A stretch of 64,000 nt of DNA. Source: an uncultured Halocynthiibacter sp. GTDB taxonomy: Bacteria; Pseudomonadota; Alphaproteobacteria; Rhodobacterales; Rhodobacteraceae. The position numbers and the translations under genes were made by a program. The notes beneath the pieces were generated by a model that did no database searches, was not told the origin of the DNA, and saw nothing but the letters and a program-made list of their open reading frames with translations. The DNA lies in the NCBI GenBank assembly GCA_947503035.1, contig CANNCD010000001.1, forward strand, positions 682,001-746,000. The letters are read 5' to 3'. Of the stretch, positions 44,348-53,168 are shown piece after piece. Position 1 is the stretch's first letter, and every line of letters starts with the position of its first letter.

Positions 44348-45142
44348 TTATTGGTCTTTCTTAGTCAAATTTAGGCGCGCCAAAAGGTCAAGGATCGCGG
44401 TGTTCCAACCGATGGGTCCGACCTCGAGCGTGCGAATGATACGTCCCTCTTTTTCGCCACGAAGAAGAGGCAAAGGACGTCGATGTGGGTTGGCAACGAT
44501 GACACCAAAATCGGCGGCCTCGAGCATCTCAATATCGTTGGGGGCGTCGCCCAAGGCGACGGTGTGAAGCGGCGTAAAATCGGCGATGACATCGGCCATG
44601 CGGTCAGCCTTGGTCTGGCCAAAGGACAGGGTCAAGAACCGTCCGCCTTCGCGCGCCGAAATCCCCATGGGTTCAAGAACGGCCAAAAAGGCGTCGCGTT
44701 TCTCAGGCGACCCAGACCACAAGCCAGGCTCCGAAAATTGTCGCTTGGCGGCCATGGCCGCCGCGCCATAAGGAAGACCGGTGGTCTGTGCAATCTCGGC
44801 CACGGTCATGTCACCAAACCCGCGATAAAACTGACGTAGATCAGCGGGCACCTTGCACAGGGCCGCGCGGATCAAATCATAATCGTGGTTCTCTGTCCCC
44901 GCGTCCCCCGAAAGCAAAAGACCCGCACCGTTTTCGACGATTGCGGGCCACTGTTCGAGATCAAGATCCTGTTGAAGGGATGCAATTTCAGGGGCTGTTT
45001 TGCTGCTTGCCATAATCACCGGCGCGCCGACCGATTTCAGGGCCTGAAGGGCGGGGAATGCAGCGGCGGCGCTATAGGTATCGTGGTCAATCAGCGTGCC
45101 GTCGAGGTCGGTAAAAACGAGAAGTGGTGTTTTTCTTAACAT
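44348..45142 (-). CDS. HAD-IIB phosphatase, mannosyl/glucosyl-3-phosphoglycerate phosphatase type
   Basis: A 264-residue HAD-IIB hydrolase: motif I VFTDLDGTLIDHDTY (nucleophile Asp11), motif II 'VIMASSKTAPEI', a cap domain and 'TVALGDAPNDIEMLEAADFGV' at the end. The family (YedP/MpgP) removes the phosphate from mannosyl- or glucosyl-3-phosphoglycerate. It is the first gene of a two-gene unit with gpgS. A 17-base palindrome (45226-45242) and a hairpin lie upstream. Confidence 0.87.
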   Translation of the reverse strand: MLRKTPLLVFTDLDGTLIDHDTYSAAAAFPALQALKSVGAPVIMASSKTAPEIASLQQDLDLEQWPAIVENGAGLLLSGDAGTENHDYDLIRAALCKVPADLRQFYRGFGDMTVAEIAQTTGLPYGAAAMAAKRQFSEPGLWSGSPEKRDAFLAVLEPMGISAREGGRFLTLSFGQTKADRMADVIADFTPLHTVALGDAPNDIEMLEAADFGVIVANPHRRPLPLLRGEKEGRIIRTLEVGPIGWNTAILDLLARLNLTKKDQ

Positions 45143-45181
45143 GTCCTAACGGTGCGACAGGGCCATGGTGGGGACAACAGT

Positions 45182-45201
45182 GCGGGGCCGAAAAACCCCG
45201 C
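45182..45201 (-). terminator. hairpin between rlmE and the HAD gene
   Basis: GCGGGG (45182-45187) pairs with CCCCGC (45196-45201) over an eight-base A-rich loop, about 45 bases after the rlmE stop. No T-run follows on the minus strand, so termination efficiency is uncertain. Confidence 0.5.
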
Positions 45202-45225
45202 AATGTCGCAAATCTTTCACGCAGT

Positions 45226-45242
45226 TGCACAATAATTGTGCA
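45226..45242. promoter_or_regulatory. 17-base perfect palindrome upstream of the osmolyte genes
   Basis: TGCACAATAATTGTGCA reads the same on both strands apart from the central base. It lies directly behind the rlmE stop and about 85 bases upstream of the HAD phosphatase start. The size fits an operator for a dimeric regulator; the regulator is not in the immediate neighbourhood. Confidence 0.6.
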
Positions 45243-45244
45243 TA

Positions 45245-45958
45245 TTAACCGCGAAAACCCGTCGCAACCACGAATTTCTCCGAGCTGTCAGAGCGGCTTG
45301 ATGGGGGTTTTACGTGGTGCACTTTTTCGAATTTCTGCTTCAACAACTTCTGCAAATCGCCCTCGGCACCACCGGCCAGAACCTTGGCAACGAATGTGCC
45401 GCCCTCGGCCAAAACGTCGAACGCGAAATACGCCGCCGCCTCGCACAGAGCCATGATTTTAAGGTGGTCGGTCTGTTTGTGACCGGAACTGGATGCGGCC
45501 ATATCGGACATGACAACGTCCGCCTGCCCGCCAAGCCACGCCTTAACCTTGTCGTCGGCGCCGTCTTCCATGAAATCAAGCGTATGGGTTTCGCAACCGG
45601 CCAGCGCCTCGATCTCCTGAAGGTCAACGCCCAGAATGGTGCCGATGGCCTTGCCGGATTTTTCACCCAGCGAATTCACCCGCGGCACGGCAACCTGCAT
45701 CCAGCCGCCCGGCGCACAGCCAAGGTCAACCACACGGGCGCCCGGTACGAGGAACCGGAATTTATCGTCCAATTCCATAATCTTAAACGCCGCACGTCCA
45801 CGGAACCCTTCGACCTGCGCCCGTTTCACATAGGGGTCATTCAATTGACGTTCCAGCCAAAGCGTCGAGGAATACTTGCGCCCGCGCGCCGATTTCACCC
45901 GCACCCGCAGATCCCGTTGGCCGCGGCCTGATGTGCCTTTTGTTGTCTTTTTCGCCAT
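45245..45958 (-). CDS. rlmE: 23S rRNA 2'-O-methyltransferase
   Basis: RlmE (FtsJ) methylates U2552 of 23S rRNA during late 50S assembly. The 237-residue product has the SAM motif [15 protein letters not shown], '[17 protein letters not shown]' and the K-D-K-E tetrad layout. The basic N-terminal extension ([20 protein letters not shown]) is usual in alphaproteobacteria. Its ATG overlaps the ppx stop (TAATG), so ppx-rlmE is one unit. Confidence 0.95.
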   Translation of the reverse strand: MAKKTTKGTSGRGQRDLRVRVKSARGRKYSSTLWLERQLNDPYVKRAQVEGFRGRAAFKIMELDDKFRFLVPGARVVDLGCAPGGWMQVAVPRVNSLGEKSGKAIGTILGVDLQEIEALAGCETHTLDFMEDGADDKVKAWLGGQADVVMSDMAASSSGHKQTDHLKIMALCEAAAYFAFDVLAEGGTFVAKVLAGGAEGDLQKLLKQKFEKVHHVKPPSSRSDSSEKFVVATGFRG

Positions 45959-47070
45959 TATTCTGGTCCGTCTTCCAATACGCCATGTGCGTTCATTTGT
46001 GCATATAGCAGACCTTCGCGCAAACCGCGATCTGCTACTGATAATCTATCTGTGGGCCAGACGCGCAACAGCGCCTGAAGGATCGCCGCCCCCGACATGA
46101 TCAACGCGTGGCGGTCCTTGCCGATACGCGGATCACTGCGTCGCCCTTGTGGTCCAAGCGCAAGGTACTTGCGGATCACCACATCAATTTCGTCTGAACT
46201 CATCGCCAGTCCGTCGACCTTATTGCGGTCATAGCGGCGCAGGCCCAGATGGGATGCGGCCACGGTGGTCACTGTACCAGAGGTTCCGATGATCTGAAAT
46301 CCCTCGCGGGCCTGTTCACTGTCATAGGGGCTAAAGTCGGCGAGGTGTTCTTCGAAATGCCAGCTCATCAATGCGAACCGCGCGGCGTCATCTTCGACGT
46401 CGTCAAATTGTTCGCGCAGGGTCGCAACGCCGAGCGGCACGGAAATCCAATCAACAACCTTGGCCTCGGGGTAATCGGACATGGCTGCGTCAAAGGACGC
46501 GTTGATCCCCATGATCGATTTGCGCCGTTCGCGCTTCGGCACGCCGGAGATATCAAGCCAGACCAACTCCGTGCTGCCGCCGCCGATATCAACGACCAAC
46601 AACTGTTCGGTCTTGCGCCCCACAAGCGGTGCACAGGAAATCACGGCCAAGCGGGCCTCTTCCTTGGGGGGGATGATCTCAAGCGACAGGCCGGTTTCAC
46701 GGCGCACAAGACGGATAAAGTCGCGCGCGTTTTTGGCACGACGACAGGCCTCGGTGGCGACAAGCCGCGCGTGGGTGACCTTGTGTTGTTTGAGCTTACT
46801 TTGACAGACGCGCAATGCCTTGATGGTACGCGTCATCCCCGAGCGCGACAAACGCCCAGACGCCTCTAGACCCGCGCCAAGCTGGACGGATTTAGAAAAG
46901 CTATCGACCACTTTGAATGACGCGCCATCGGGACGCGCAATCAACATGCGGCAACTATTTGTGCCCAGATCCAGCGCAGCATAAAGCGGCTGTGATCCAG
47001 ACGGATTTGGCGCGGGGGTTACATCCGCTTTGGGGAACGCGCCCGCACCTTTGGGACGCTTGGGCGCCAT
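45958..47070 (-). CDS. ppx: Ppx/GppA phosphatase
   Basis: A 370-residue ASKHA-fold phosphatase that degrades polyphosphate or hydrolyses pppGpp. Landmarks are [13 protein letters not shown] (phosphate 1), '[13 protein letters not shown]' (phosphate 2) and '[12 protein letters not shown]'. The start at 47070 ([12 protein letters not shown]) follows AAGGAGGG; the frame extends further upstream but without coding character. Short, single-domain form compared with E. coli Ppx (513 residues), common in alphaproteobacteria. Confidence 0.92.
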   Translation of the reverse strand: MAPKRPKGAGAFPKADVTPAPNPSGSQPLYAALDLGTNSCRMLIARPDGASFKVVDSFSKSVQLGAGLEASGRLSRSGMTRTIKALRVCQSKLKQHKVTHARLVATEACRRAKNARDFIRLVRRETGLSLEIIPPKEEARLAVISCAPLVGRKTEQLLVVDIGGGSTELVWLDISGVPKRERRKSIMGINASFDAAMSDYPEAKVVDWISVPLGVATLREQFDDVEDDAARFALMSWHFEEHLADFSPYDSEQAREGFQIIGTSGTVTTVAASHLGLRRYDRNKVDGLAMSSDEIDVVIRKYLALGPQGRRSDPRIGKDRHALIMSGAAILQALLRVWPTDRLSVADRGLREGLLYAQMNAHGVLEDGPE

Positions 47071-47244
47071 AGAACGCCCTCCTTTTCGAGTTACCCCCAG
47101 CCTATGCCTCTGCGAGGTGAGGCGCAAGGTCGCATTGGGCGGTATTTTGCAGATTGCGGAATGAGATTGGTAAAACTGTTGCTGCCTGCGGGCGGCCGTG
47201 ATTGGGTCGGCGCCATTGCGGCACACATCATAGGAACGATCTTC

Positions 47245-48039
47245 ATGCGACATGGCCCATTGATTTCAACGATATTGGCCTGCGCGGCGTCCGTATTTCC
47301 ATCAGCGTTGTCTGCCGAGATAACATTTAGTGGCCCAGCATTATATAATTGGTCTTTCGATCTGCCAGAGGGTGACCAGATTTTCCAGGACTGGCATGCA
47401 AAGGGGATTGATCCCGATGACAACAGGCCGAGTGCTGCGTCGTGTTGGGTATACACGCCGGACTATCTCATTGTCGAAATTAACGACCGGAATGCAGCGC
47501 CATACGTATCACGGCAACCTGCGAAATTTGAGCCCGTGATCACGGTGCTAAGTGCGGAATTCGGGATAGATATATCCTTTGACCCCAGCTACGTGCCACG
47601 CGCTTTACCTTTACGCGTAGAAATCAATGGTCAGGATGTCAGCACATCAATCTTACCGGATTCTTCCGTGCCACCGTCCCAACGTACCGACCAATTTCTT
47701 GATGTTCTCGCGCGCCTAGAAAGCGGCAAACAGTTTTTCATTTATGAGACTTTCGAAGTTACATCGCCGCCCCGTCTATCCTTTGGTCTTCGTCCCACGG
47801 GACAAGACTTAACGGCCACACCCTCCAATGAACAGGGGTCCTCATTCGCTGCCCCCAGCGAAGATCATGACCTAACCCAACTTGATTGGTTCGATCGCTC
47901 CGCACCGCGCCCACGTTTTGATCGGATGCCGGAAGAGGGCAATACATCGCTCTCGGTGTTCACGTTCCCTGTTTCGTTGGACGGATTTTCCGAGGCCTAT
48001 CAGCAGGCATTGGAATGGTGCGGTTGGGACGGAGCCTGA
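47245..48039 (+). CDS. secreted protein of unknown function, 264 aa
   Basis: Start at 47245 gives a clear signal peptide (MRHGPLISTILACAASVFPSALSA). The mature part has no recognised domain until the C-terminal 'FTFPVSLDGFSEAYQQALEWCGW', which resembles the end of the next gene's product and the C-terminal 'SLxGF' strand-helix of IalB-like proteins. The central region 'DISFDPSYVPRALPLRVEINGQ' fits a beta sandwich. Probably periplasmic. It lies at the head of a cluster of three secreted-protein genes, each with its own spacer. Confidence 0.65.
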   Translation: MRHGPLISTILACAASVFPSALSAEITFSGPALYNWSFDLPEGDQIFQDWHAKGIDPDDNRPSAASCWVYTPDYLIVEINDRNAAPYVSRQPAKFEPVITVLSAEFGIDISFDPSYVPRALPLRVEINGQDVSTSILPDSSVPPSQRTDQFLDVLARLESGKQFFIYETFEVTSPPRLSFGLRPTGQDLTATPSNEQGSSFAAPSEDHDLTQLDWFDRSAPRPRFDRMPEEGNTSLSVFTFPVSLDGFSEAYQQALEWCGWDGA

Positions 48040-48259
48040 GGTTTCAGCCAGCCTACGGGGGGTGCTGGCACATGACATCTAATGCCCGAGACCGCATCGA
48101 CATTGGTCCGGCTCGGTGTGGTTCACGGTCGCAAATCATTTGAATGTTACAAAACCACGGCAATATCGCGCCCACCTGCACGCCGCATGATTTGCGCGGT
48201 TACGCGGCATGTGGTCTAGTGATCAAACAGAACATCTTATTTTCAGTGGAACATTATTA

Positions 48260-48904
48260 ATGCGTCGAAATTCTATCCTCTCTGCCGCTTTGATCGGTGC
48301 GATAACGATATACGCCATGTCCCCGACATCCGCGCTTAGTTTTCTCCCAAGGATAAGCAGTGAGGAGCCAAAGCGCACCAAAACCCGTGGCGCATGGGTT
48401 GTGTCCGAAATTCACGACCATCTGTGTTTTCTTCGATCCAAGCAAGAAAACGGCCTCGAGGTGATCATGTTCATGACCGAAAACGAAGAGATCACGAGCA
48501 TTGAGCTTCGATCCCCTGACATGTTCCCGAGCGATCAACAAGTGTACGAAGAAATTCTAGGACTCGGCTGGTCAACCTATGTCTACACAAGCGAGGTCGA
48601 TCCAAGCGCAAACTATGTGATGTCGGTCTCGGTTGACGGGGCCCAATATCAAATCGACCCGATGGCGCGCCACGAAACCACCCGATGGAAATTTCACGAA
48701 GGCGCCTATGTCGCGAAACCAGACACCAGCAAACAGCGCGACTTTGTTCGCCTGTTGAAAAACGGCAAAGAGGCGACGTTTATCGTTGAAAAGGACGGCG
48801 ACTATGTGGACGGGGACGCCACCACCCCGAACCAGATCACAATGACCGTTCCCTTGGACGGGTTTCGTCAGGCCTATAATTCTGCAGATTTTTGGTGCCA
48901 CTAG
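48260..48904 (+). CDS. secreted protein of unknown function, 214 aa
   Basis: Start at 48260 gives a signal peptide (MRRNSILSAALIGAITIYA...TSALS). The mature protein opens with 'GAWVVSEIHDHLCFLRSKQENG', like the W-x-V...C opening of IalB-type proteins, and ends 'TVPLDGFRQAYNSADFWCH', matching the preceding gene's C-terminus. Two cysteines could form a disulfide. Probably periplasmic, role unknown. The related ends suggest it and the 47245 product are distant paralogues. Confidence 0.65.
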   Translation: MRRNSILSAALIGAITIYAMSPTSALSFLPRISSEEPKRTKTRGAWVVSEIHDHLCFLRSKQENGLEVIMFMTENEEITSIELRSPDMFPSDQQVYEEILGLGWSTYVYTSEVDPSANYVMSVSVDGAQYQIDPMARHETTRWKFHEGAYVAKPDTSKQRDFVRLLKNGKEATFIVEKDGDYVDGDATTPNQITMTVPLDGFRQAYNSADFWCH

Positions 48905-49072
48905 GGGCCATTTGCGCCCCGCGTGCCCTAGGCCACAGGCCCAATTGGGTCGCCCCCTGTGCCTGCCGATCAAAACCGCTCAAATCATCGATAGATTTCC
49001 GTTGCGCTGCCCCACATTGTCGCGCCTAATGCCCCAAGGGGCCGGTTTGCCCAATCAATCAAAGGGTCTGCC

Positions 49073-49621
49073 ATGCGCGCGTTATTGTTTCATTGTCTTG
49101 CGGTTTCTAGCGCGATCTGGGGCGGCGCCGCCCATGCCAGTGATCCCATAAATACATGGGCCCACAATGACTGGACCGCCCTCCAATACGACGGATACTG
49201 CGAAATCCGCACCGGTGGGGATGGCGACGGAACCCTTGCGGTGACCTTTGACACTGGCGGCTATAATCCCAGTCTCGCCTATACGCCGGTCTTCATTCGC
49301 GGCTATTCCACGCCCATCGATATGGACACGTATTTCCGCGTCTTTATCGACACCGAGGAAACCTATTTCGGAGAAGAGCTTTTTGCCTATTCCCACTTCA
49401 ACGAGTGGAATGAAACCGTCGCTTCGGCCGGTCTGACCCCAGGGTTTGTGCCAGACATCCTTGCGCAAATGCGCGGGGGCATTCGCATCGCCTTTGAGGT
49501 CAAGAACGTGGGCGCCCTTCCGGCGATCTATGATGACTTTTCGCTTATGGGGGCCTCGGCGACGTTGTTGAAAATCTCAGAATGGTGCAGTTTTAATCCC
49601 AACGCGCTTGCGACCCCATAG
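49073..49621 (+). CDS. secreted protein of unknown function, 182 aa
   Basis: Signal peptide MRALLFHCLAVSSAIWGGAAHA, then 'DWTALQYDGYCEIRTGGDGDGTLAVTFDTGG', again with a W...C opening, and a C-terminus 'DDFSLMGASATLLKISEWCSF' that weakly echoes the two upstream proteins. Probably a periplasmic beta-sandwich protein of the same loose family. RBS is weak (AAAGGG). Function unknown. Confidence 0.65.
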   Translation: MRALLFHCLAVSSAIWGGAAHASDPINTWAHNDWTALQYDGYCEIRTGGDGDGTLAVTFDTGGYNPSLAYTPVFIRGYSTPIDMDTYFRVFIDTEETYFGEELFAYSHFNEWNETVASAGLTPGFVPDILAQMRGGIRIAFEVKNVGALPAIYDDFSLMGASATLLKISEWCSFNPNALATP

Positions 49622-49711
49622 GGGCGCAAAGGCACCCTCGCCCTGATAATTCTGTTCTCAAAACTCTGCGTCCCGACTATGGTGACGTAATTTGATAAGT
49701 CAGAGCACATT

Positions 49712-50686
49712 ATGCCCCCAGTCCCCACACCCGCCGAGGCCGCCGTTCATGGCGCCGAATTCATCCGCCGTTTATGTCTCAATCACGCGGATGAGCCGAA
49801 TGACATCCCCAAGACCCTGACCGCCATGGGATTTTCCGAGACCCAGCGTCTGGCCGATGGGGCCAATCTGTCGGTCTGGTCGGTGTTGATGGAGTTGGAC
49901 GATGGTGATTTTTCCGTGGTCTATCAGGTTGATCTTGAGGGCAACGTCACCACCCTGTGCGCCCTGTTCCCCGACAGCCGCGAGGCGAAATCCGCCCTGA
50001 CCGATTTCGTCAAATCCCAGCCCAAGACCACAGATATCACCCGCGACATCACACCCTTTTTGCATGGCCTGCCCGACGCCCTCGCCACCTGTATGCGTCG
50101 CGGCAAATTCTGGTCCTCCAAGGCGGTTGGCGAGATGGGCATGAACTTTGGCGTGATGCCGTTTCCCGTGACCCGTTCGGACGGCGAACAATCCTTGGCC
50201 ATTACAGTGGAACAAAACCGCTGGCTCGAAGATCCGCTGACCTATGTCGAAACCCAAGCGTTGTTTGATCCCACCTCGAGATTTGAACGCTTTATGGAGA
50301 TTTTCGAGACGGTCGGAATCGCACACGGCGATGACTTTCCCGCCCTCGTCACCGCCGCCCAAGCCCAAGGGTTCGACGCCGAGACCGGCGATACCGAAGG
50401 GTCGTGGAAGGGCGGCAGACGCGATGATTTGCCGATCACCGAAAGCTTGCTCTACTTTCAACTGAACTGCGAGGCAGAAACCGATTTCGAACTGGCGTTG
50501 TTCTTTCGGATGGATCCCAACCCTGGCCCCGAACAGATCAGATCGGAGTGTTTCAAACGCCTTGGCATCACCCAGACCAATGACGCGGGGCACGGGTTGA
50601 TTGCGATCCGAGGCGAAACCTATGGCGTTGACCTCAATTCTGAAAACGAACTGTTCGGGAACTACATTTTAGTGCTCTATAAATAA
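49712..50686 (+). CDS. hypothetical protein, 324 aa
   Basis: Not recognised. No signal peptide or membrane segment. The chain is acidic and may contain two related halves: each has a long helix, a 'GF..(E/D)(T)' turn and beta strands ('DFSVVYQVDLEGNVTTLCALFPD' and 'DFELALFFRMDPNPGPEQIRSECF'), hinting at an internal duplication. It stands alone between the secreted-protein cluster and the methionine locus. Confidence 0.65.
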   Translation: MPPVPTPAEAAVHGAEFIRRLCLNHADEPNDIPKTLTAMGFSETQRLADGANLSVWSVLMELDDGDFSVVYQVDLEGNVTTLCALFPDSREAKSALTDFVKSQPKTTDITRDITPFLHGLPDALATCMRRGKFWSSKAVGEMGMNFGVMPFPVTRSDGEQSLAITVEQNRWLEDPLTYVETQALFDPTSRFERFMEIFETVGIAHGDDFPALVTAAQAQGFDAETGDTEGSWKGGRRDDLPITESLLYFQLNCEAETDFELALFFRMDPNPGPEQIRSECFKRLGITQTNDAGHGLIAIRGETYGVDLNSENELFGNYILVLYK

Positions 50687-50864
50687 CGGCCCCACACCCA
50701 TTCATAATCAACATGAATATTTTTCAGACGCCACGCCCTAGCCCCTTTTGATGATCTGGCCTATTTCCATAGGCGTCGCAGAAATGCGCCCGCATGTCGA
50801 AAATCGCACATGTGACCGGAATGCGCCCGCCTAGGCTGGTCTTACAACATCAAAGGAATCAGCA

Positions 50865-51161
50865 ATGCCTGATGTCACAATCGTATTTTGGCGCGATATC
50901 CCCGCGCAGGTCATCGTCGGCAAGGGCCGTCGCGGCGCAAAACGTCAGTTGCCTGAGCGGTTTGAACAGGCCATCGATCGCGCAGCCATGAAGGTGGGTG
51001 CGGCGGATACGGATGCCTATTTGGCGGAATGGCGCAAGGCGGACCCTTACACCGTTGACGGTGAACAAGACGCCGTCGCCGATGCCGAGGCCGCGCGCAT
51101 CGATGCCGAATACGACAAAGACCGGATTATTGCTCTGATTTCCAATGATGGCTGGGAGTAA
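50865..51161 (+). CDS. PF13769-type ('virulence factor') small protein
   Basis: A 98-residue protein with the pattern 'VTIVFWRDIPAQVIVGKGRRGAKRQLPERFEQAIDRAAM', which I associate with the family annotated as 'virulence factor' (PF13769). The name is historical; in Rhodobacterales it recurs at the head of the methylenetetrahydrofolate reductase and corrinoid methyltransferase operon, as here, 24 bases before the next gene. Its role is unknown; an accessory part in methionine synthesis is an inference from linkage. GGAATC upstream serves as weak RBS. Confidence 0.8.
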   Translation: MPDVTIVFWRDIPAQVIVGKGRRGAKRQLPERFEQAIDRAAMKVGAADTDAYLAEWRKADPYTVDGEQDAVADAEAARIDAEYDKDRIIALISNDGWE

Positions 51162-51185
51162 CCCATCGATTTTTGGAGACGATAC

Positions 51186-52118
51186 ATGGCGCTTTTGCAA
51201 TTTAGACCACGGGACACAGCACGCGACACTGCGGGGCCGGTGAATGCCGAGGTGGAGACCTTTCTTAATGGGTTTTCCATCGAAGTGATGCCACGCACCG
51301 CCGCCAAGGTGGATGATTTCCGCGCGCTTTTGCCCAAGGGCACCCGTGTCTATGTGGCCCATATCGAAGGCACGCCAATCGACGACATGATCGACACGGC
51401 GCGCGGTCTCTCTGAGGCGGGCTTTTACGTCATGCCGCATTTTCCCGCGCGTATCATCAAAGACCGCGACACCCTCGCCACTTGGATCAAACGTTACGCG
51501 GATGAGGCCGGCGTGTCCCAGGCCTTGTTGTTGGCCGGTGGCGTGACCAAGCCCCACGGTGATTTCAGCGATTCAATGCAGTTGTTGGAGACCGGTCTGT
51601 TTGACGCCGCCGGTTTCACCCGTCTGCACATCGCGGGCCACCCCGAGGGCAACCGCGACATCGACCCAGACGGCGGCGACGCCAACGTCATGGCCGCGCT
51701 CAAATGGAAACAGGATTTCGCCTCCCGCACCGATGCCGACATGGCCATCGCCACCCAGTTTGCATTTGAGGCCGCGCCGGTCATCGAATGGGCCGAGACA
51801 CTGGCCGAAAATGGCGTCACCCTGCCCGTGCATATCGGCATCGCGGGGCCTGCCAAATTGCAAACCCTGATCAAATTTGCCATCGCCTGTGGTGTTGGCC
51901 CGTCTTTGAAGCTACTACAGAAACGCGCGCGCGACGTGACCAAATTGGTCATGCCGTTTGAGCCAACCGAGATCATCACCGATCTGGCTGCTTACAAGGC
52001 GAAAACGCCCCAAAGCCTGATCGAAACCGCACATTTCTTCCCGCTTGGCGGGATCAAGACCAACGCCAACTGGACGCAGGCCCACGGCGGCACATCCGCC
52101 GCCCCTGCATCCGCATAA
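51186..52118 (+). CDS. metF: methylenetetrahydrofolate reductase
   Basis: A 310-residue flavoprotein-type TIM barrel that should reduce 5,10-methylene-THF to 5-methyl-THF, the methyl donor for methionine. The sequence differs from E. coli MetF but follows the reductase family: 'GFSIEVMPRTAAKVDDFRALLPKG', 'LLLAGG', 'AGHPEGN' and 'DMAIATQFAFEA'. It precedes the methyl-THF-binding gene by nine bases, which places methyl-THF production next to its use. Family assignment is good, the exact electron donor unknown. Confidence 0.87.
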   Translation: MALLQFRPRDTARDTAGPVNAEVETFLNGFSIEVMPRTAAKVDDFRALLPKGTRVYVAHIEGTPIDDMIDTARGLSEAGFYVMPHFPARIIKDRDTLATWIKRYADEAGVSQALLLAGGVTKPHGDFSDSMQLLETGLFDAAGFTRLHIAGHPEGNRDIDPDGGDANVMAALKWKQDFASRTDADMAIATQFAFEAAPVIEWAETLAENGVTLPVHIGIAGPAKLQTLIKFAIACGVGPSLKLLQKRARDVTKLVMPFEPTEIITDLAAYKAKTPQSLIETAHFFPLGGIKTNANWTQAHGGTSAAPASA

Positions 52119-52127
52119 GGACAGACT

Positions 52128-53084
52128 ATGACACGCACCATTGTTGAATCAGCCACCAAAACCGCCGTTATCGGCTTTGACGAACCGTTTTGCGTGATCG
52201 GCGAACGGATCAACCCGACGGGCCGCAAAAAATTGGCGGCGGAACTTGAGGCGGGCGATTTTTCCACCGTTGAAAAGGACGCGCTGGAACAGGTGGCCTG
52301 CGGCGCGACCATGTTGGATGTGAACGCGGGTGTTGTGTATAATTCCAACCCAAACCCAAACGAGACCGAGCCACCCCTCATGCGCAGCATGATCGAATTG
52401 GTTCAGGGTCTGGTCGATGTGCCATTGGTGATCGACAGCTCGGTTCCCGAGGCGCTTGCCGCCGGTCTTGAGGTTGCCAAGGGCCGCCCACTGGTGAACT
52501 CTGTCACAGGTGAAGAGGACCGTCTTGAGGCGATCCTGCCGTTGATCAAAAAATACAACGTTCCCGTTGTGGCGATTTCCAACGATGACACCGGCATTTC
52601 CATGGACCCCGAGGTCCGCTTTTCCGTTGCGAAAAAGATCGTGGAACATGCGGCGGATTACGGTATTCCGGCCCATGACATCGTGGTTGACCCACTGGTG
52701 ATGCCCATCGGCGCGCTTGCTACTGCGGGCCAACAGGTGTTCGAATTGGTCGGTCGTCTGCGCAATGAATTGGGCGTGAACACGACCTGTGGCGCGTCCA
52801 ACGTGTCCTTTGGTCTGCCGCACCGTCACGGCATCAACGCCGCGTTCCTACCGATGGCGATTGCCGCCGGTATGACCAGCGCGATCATGAACCCCGTCCG
52901 TCAGGTCGAAATGGAGGCCATCCGCGCCGCCAACCTGTTGATGAACCACGATGACAACGGCACCGACTGGATCAAATTCGGCCGCGTCCAAGATGCGATC
53001 ACCGAAGGCGCAACATTCGCCGAGGCAAGCACCGCGGTGAACTCCGCCTCTGCGGGTCGTGGCCGTCGTCGCCGTCGCGGTTAA
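52128..53084 (+). CDS. methyltetrahydrofolate:corrinoid methyltransferase domain protein (split MetH)
   Basis: A 318-residue pterin-binding TIM barrel equal to the second domain of MetH: 'CVIGERINPTGRKKLAAEL', 'GATMLDVNAG', 'PLVIDSS' and 'CGASNVSFGLPHR' are its signatures. It would move the methyl group of 5-methyl-THF to cob(I)alamin on the carrier encoded at 19828. There is no cobalamin domain in the chain. It ends SAGRGRRRRRG, a basic tail like those of the homocysteine-domain protein and the activator. Operon with metF upstream and the activator downstream. Confidence 0.92.
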   Translation: MTRTIVESATKTAVIGFDEPFCVIGERINPTGRKKLAAELEAGDFSTVEKDALEQVACGATMLDVNAGVVYNSNPNPNETEPPLMRSMIELVQGLVDVPLVIDSSVPEALAAGLEVAKGRPLVNSVTGEEDRLEAILPLIKKYNVPVVAISNDDTGISMDPEVRFSVAKKIVEHAADYGIPAHDIVVDPLVMPIGALATAGQQVFELVGRLRNELGVNTTCGASNVSFGLPHRHGINAAFLPMAIAAGMTSAIMNPVRQVEMEAIRAANLLMNHDDNGTDWIKFGRVQDAITEGATFAEASTAVNSASAGRGRRRRRG

Positions 53085-53168
53085 TCCGAACTTCAATGAG
53101 ACTGCATTGGGCGCTGACTTCGGTCGGCGCCTTCTGTACACTGACGCCAAACTGAATAAGGCCACGCC

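Noticed and set aside
50690-50864. Cobalamin or SAM-type riboswitch upstream of the second methionine locus
   Set aside because: I looked for a B12 box and for SAM/SAH riboswitch cores here and at 18567-18662 and found none. A covariance-model search would be decisive.
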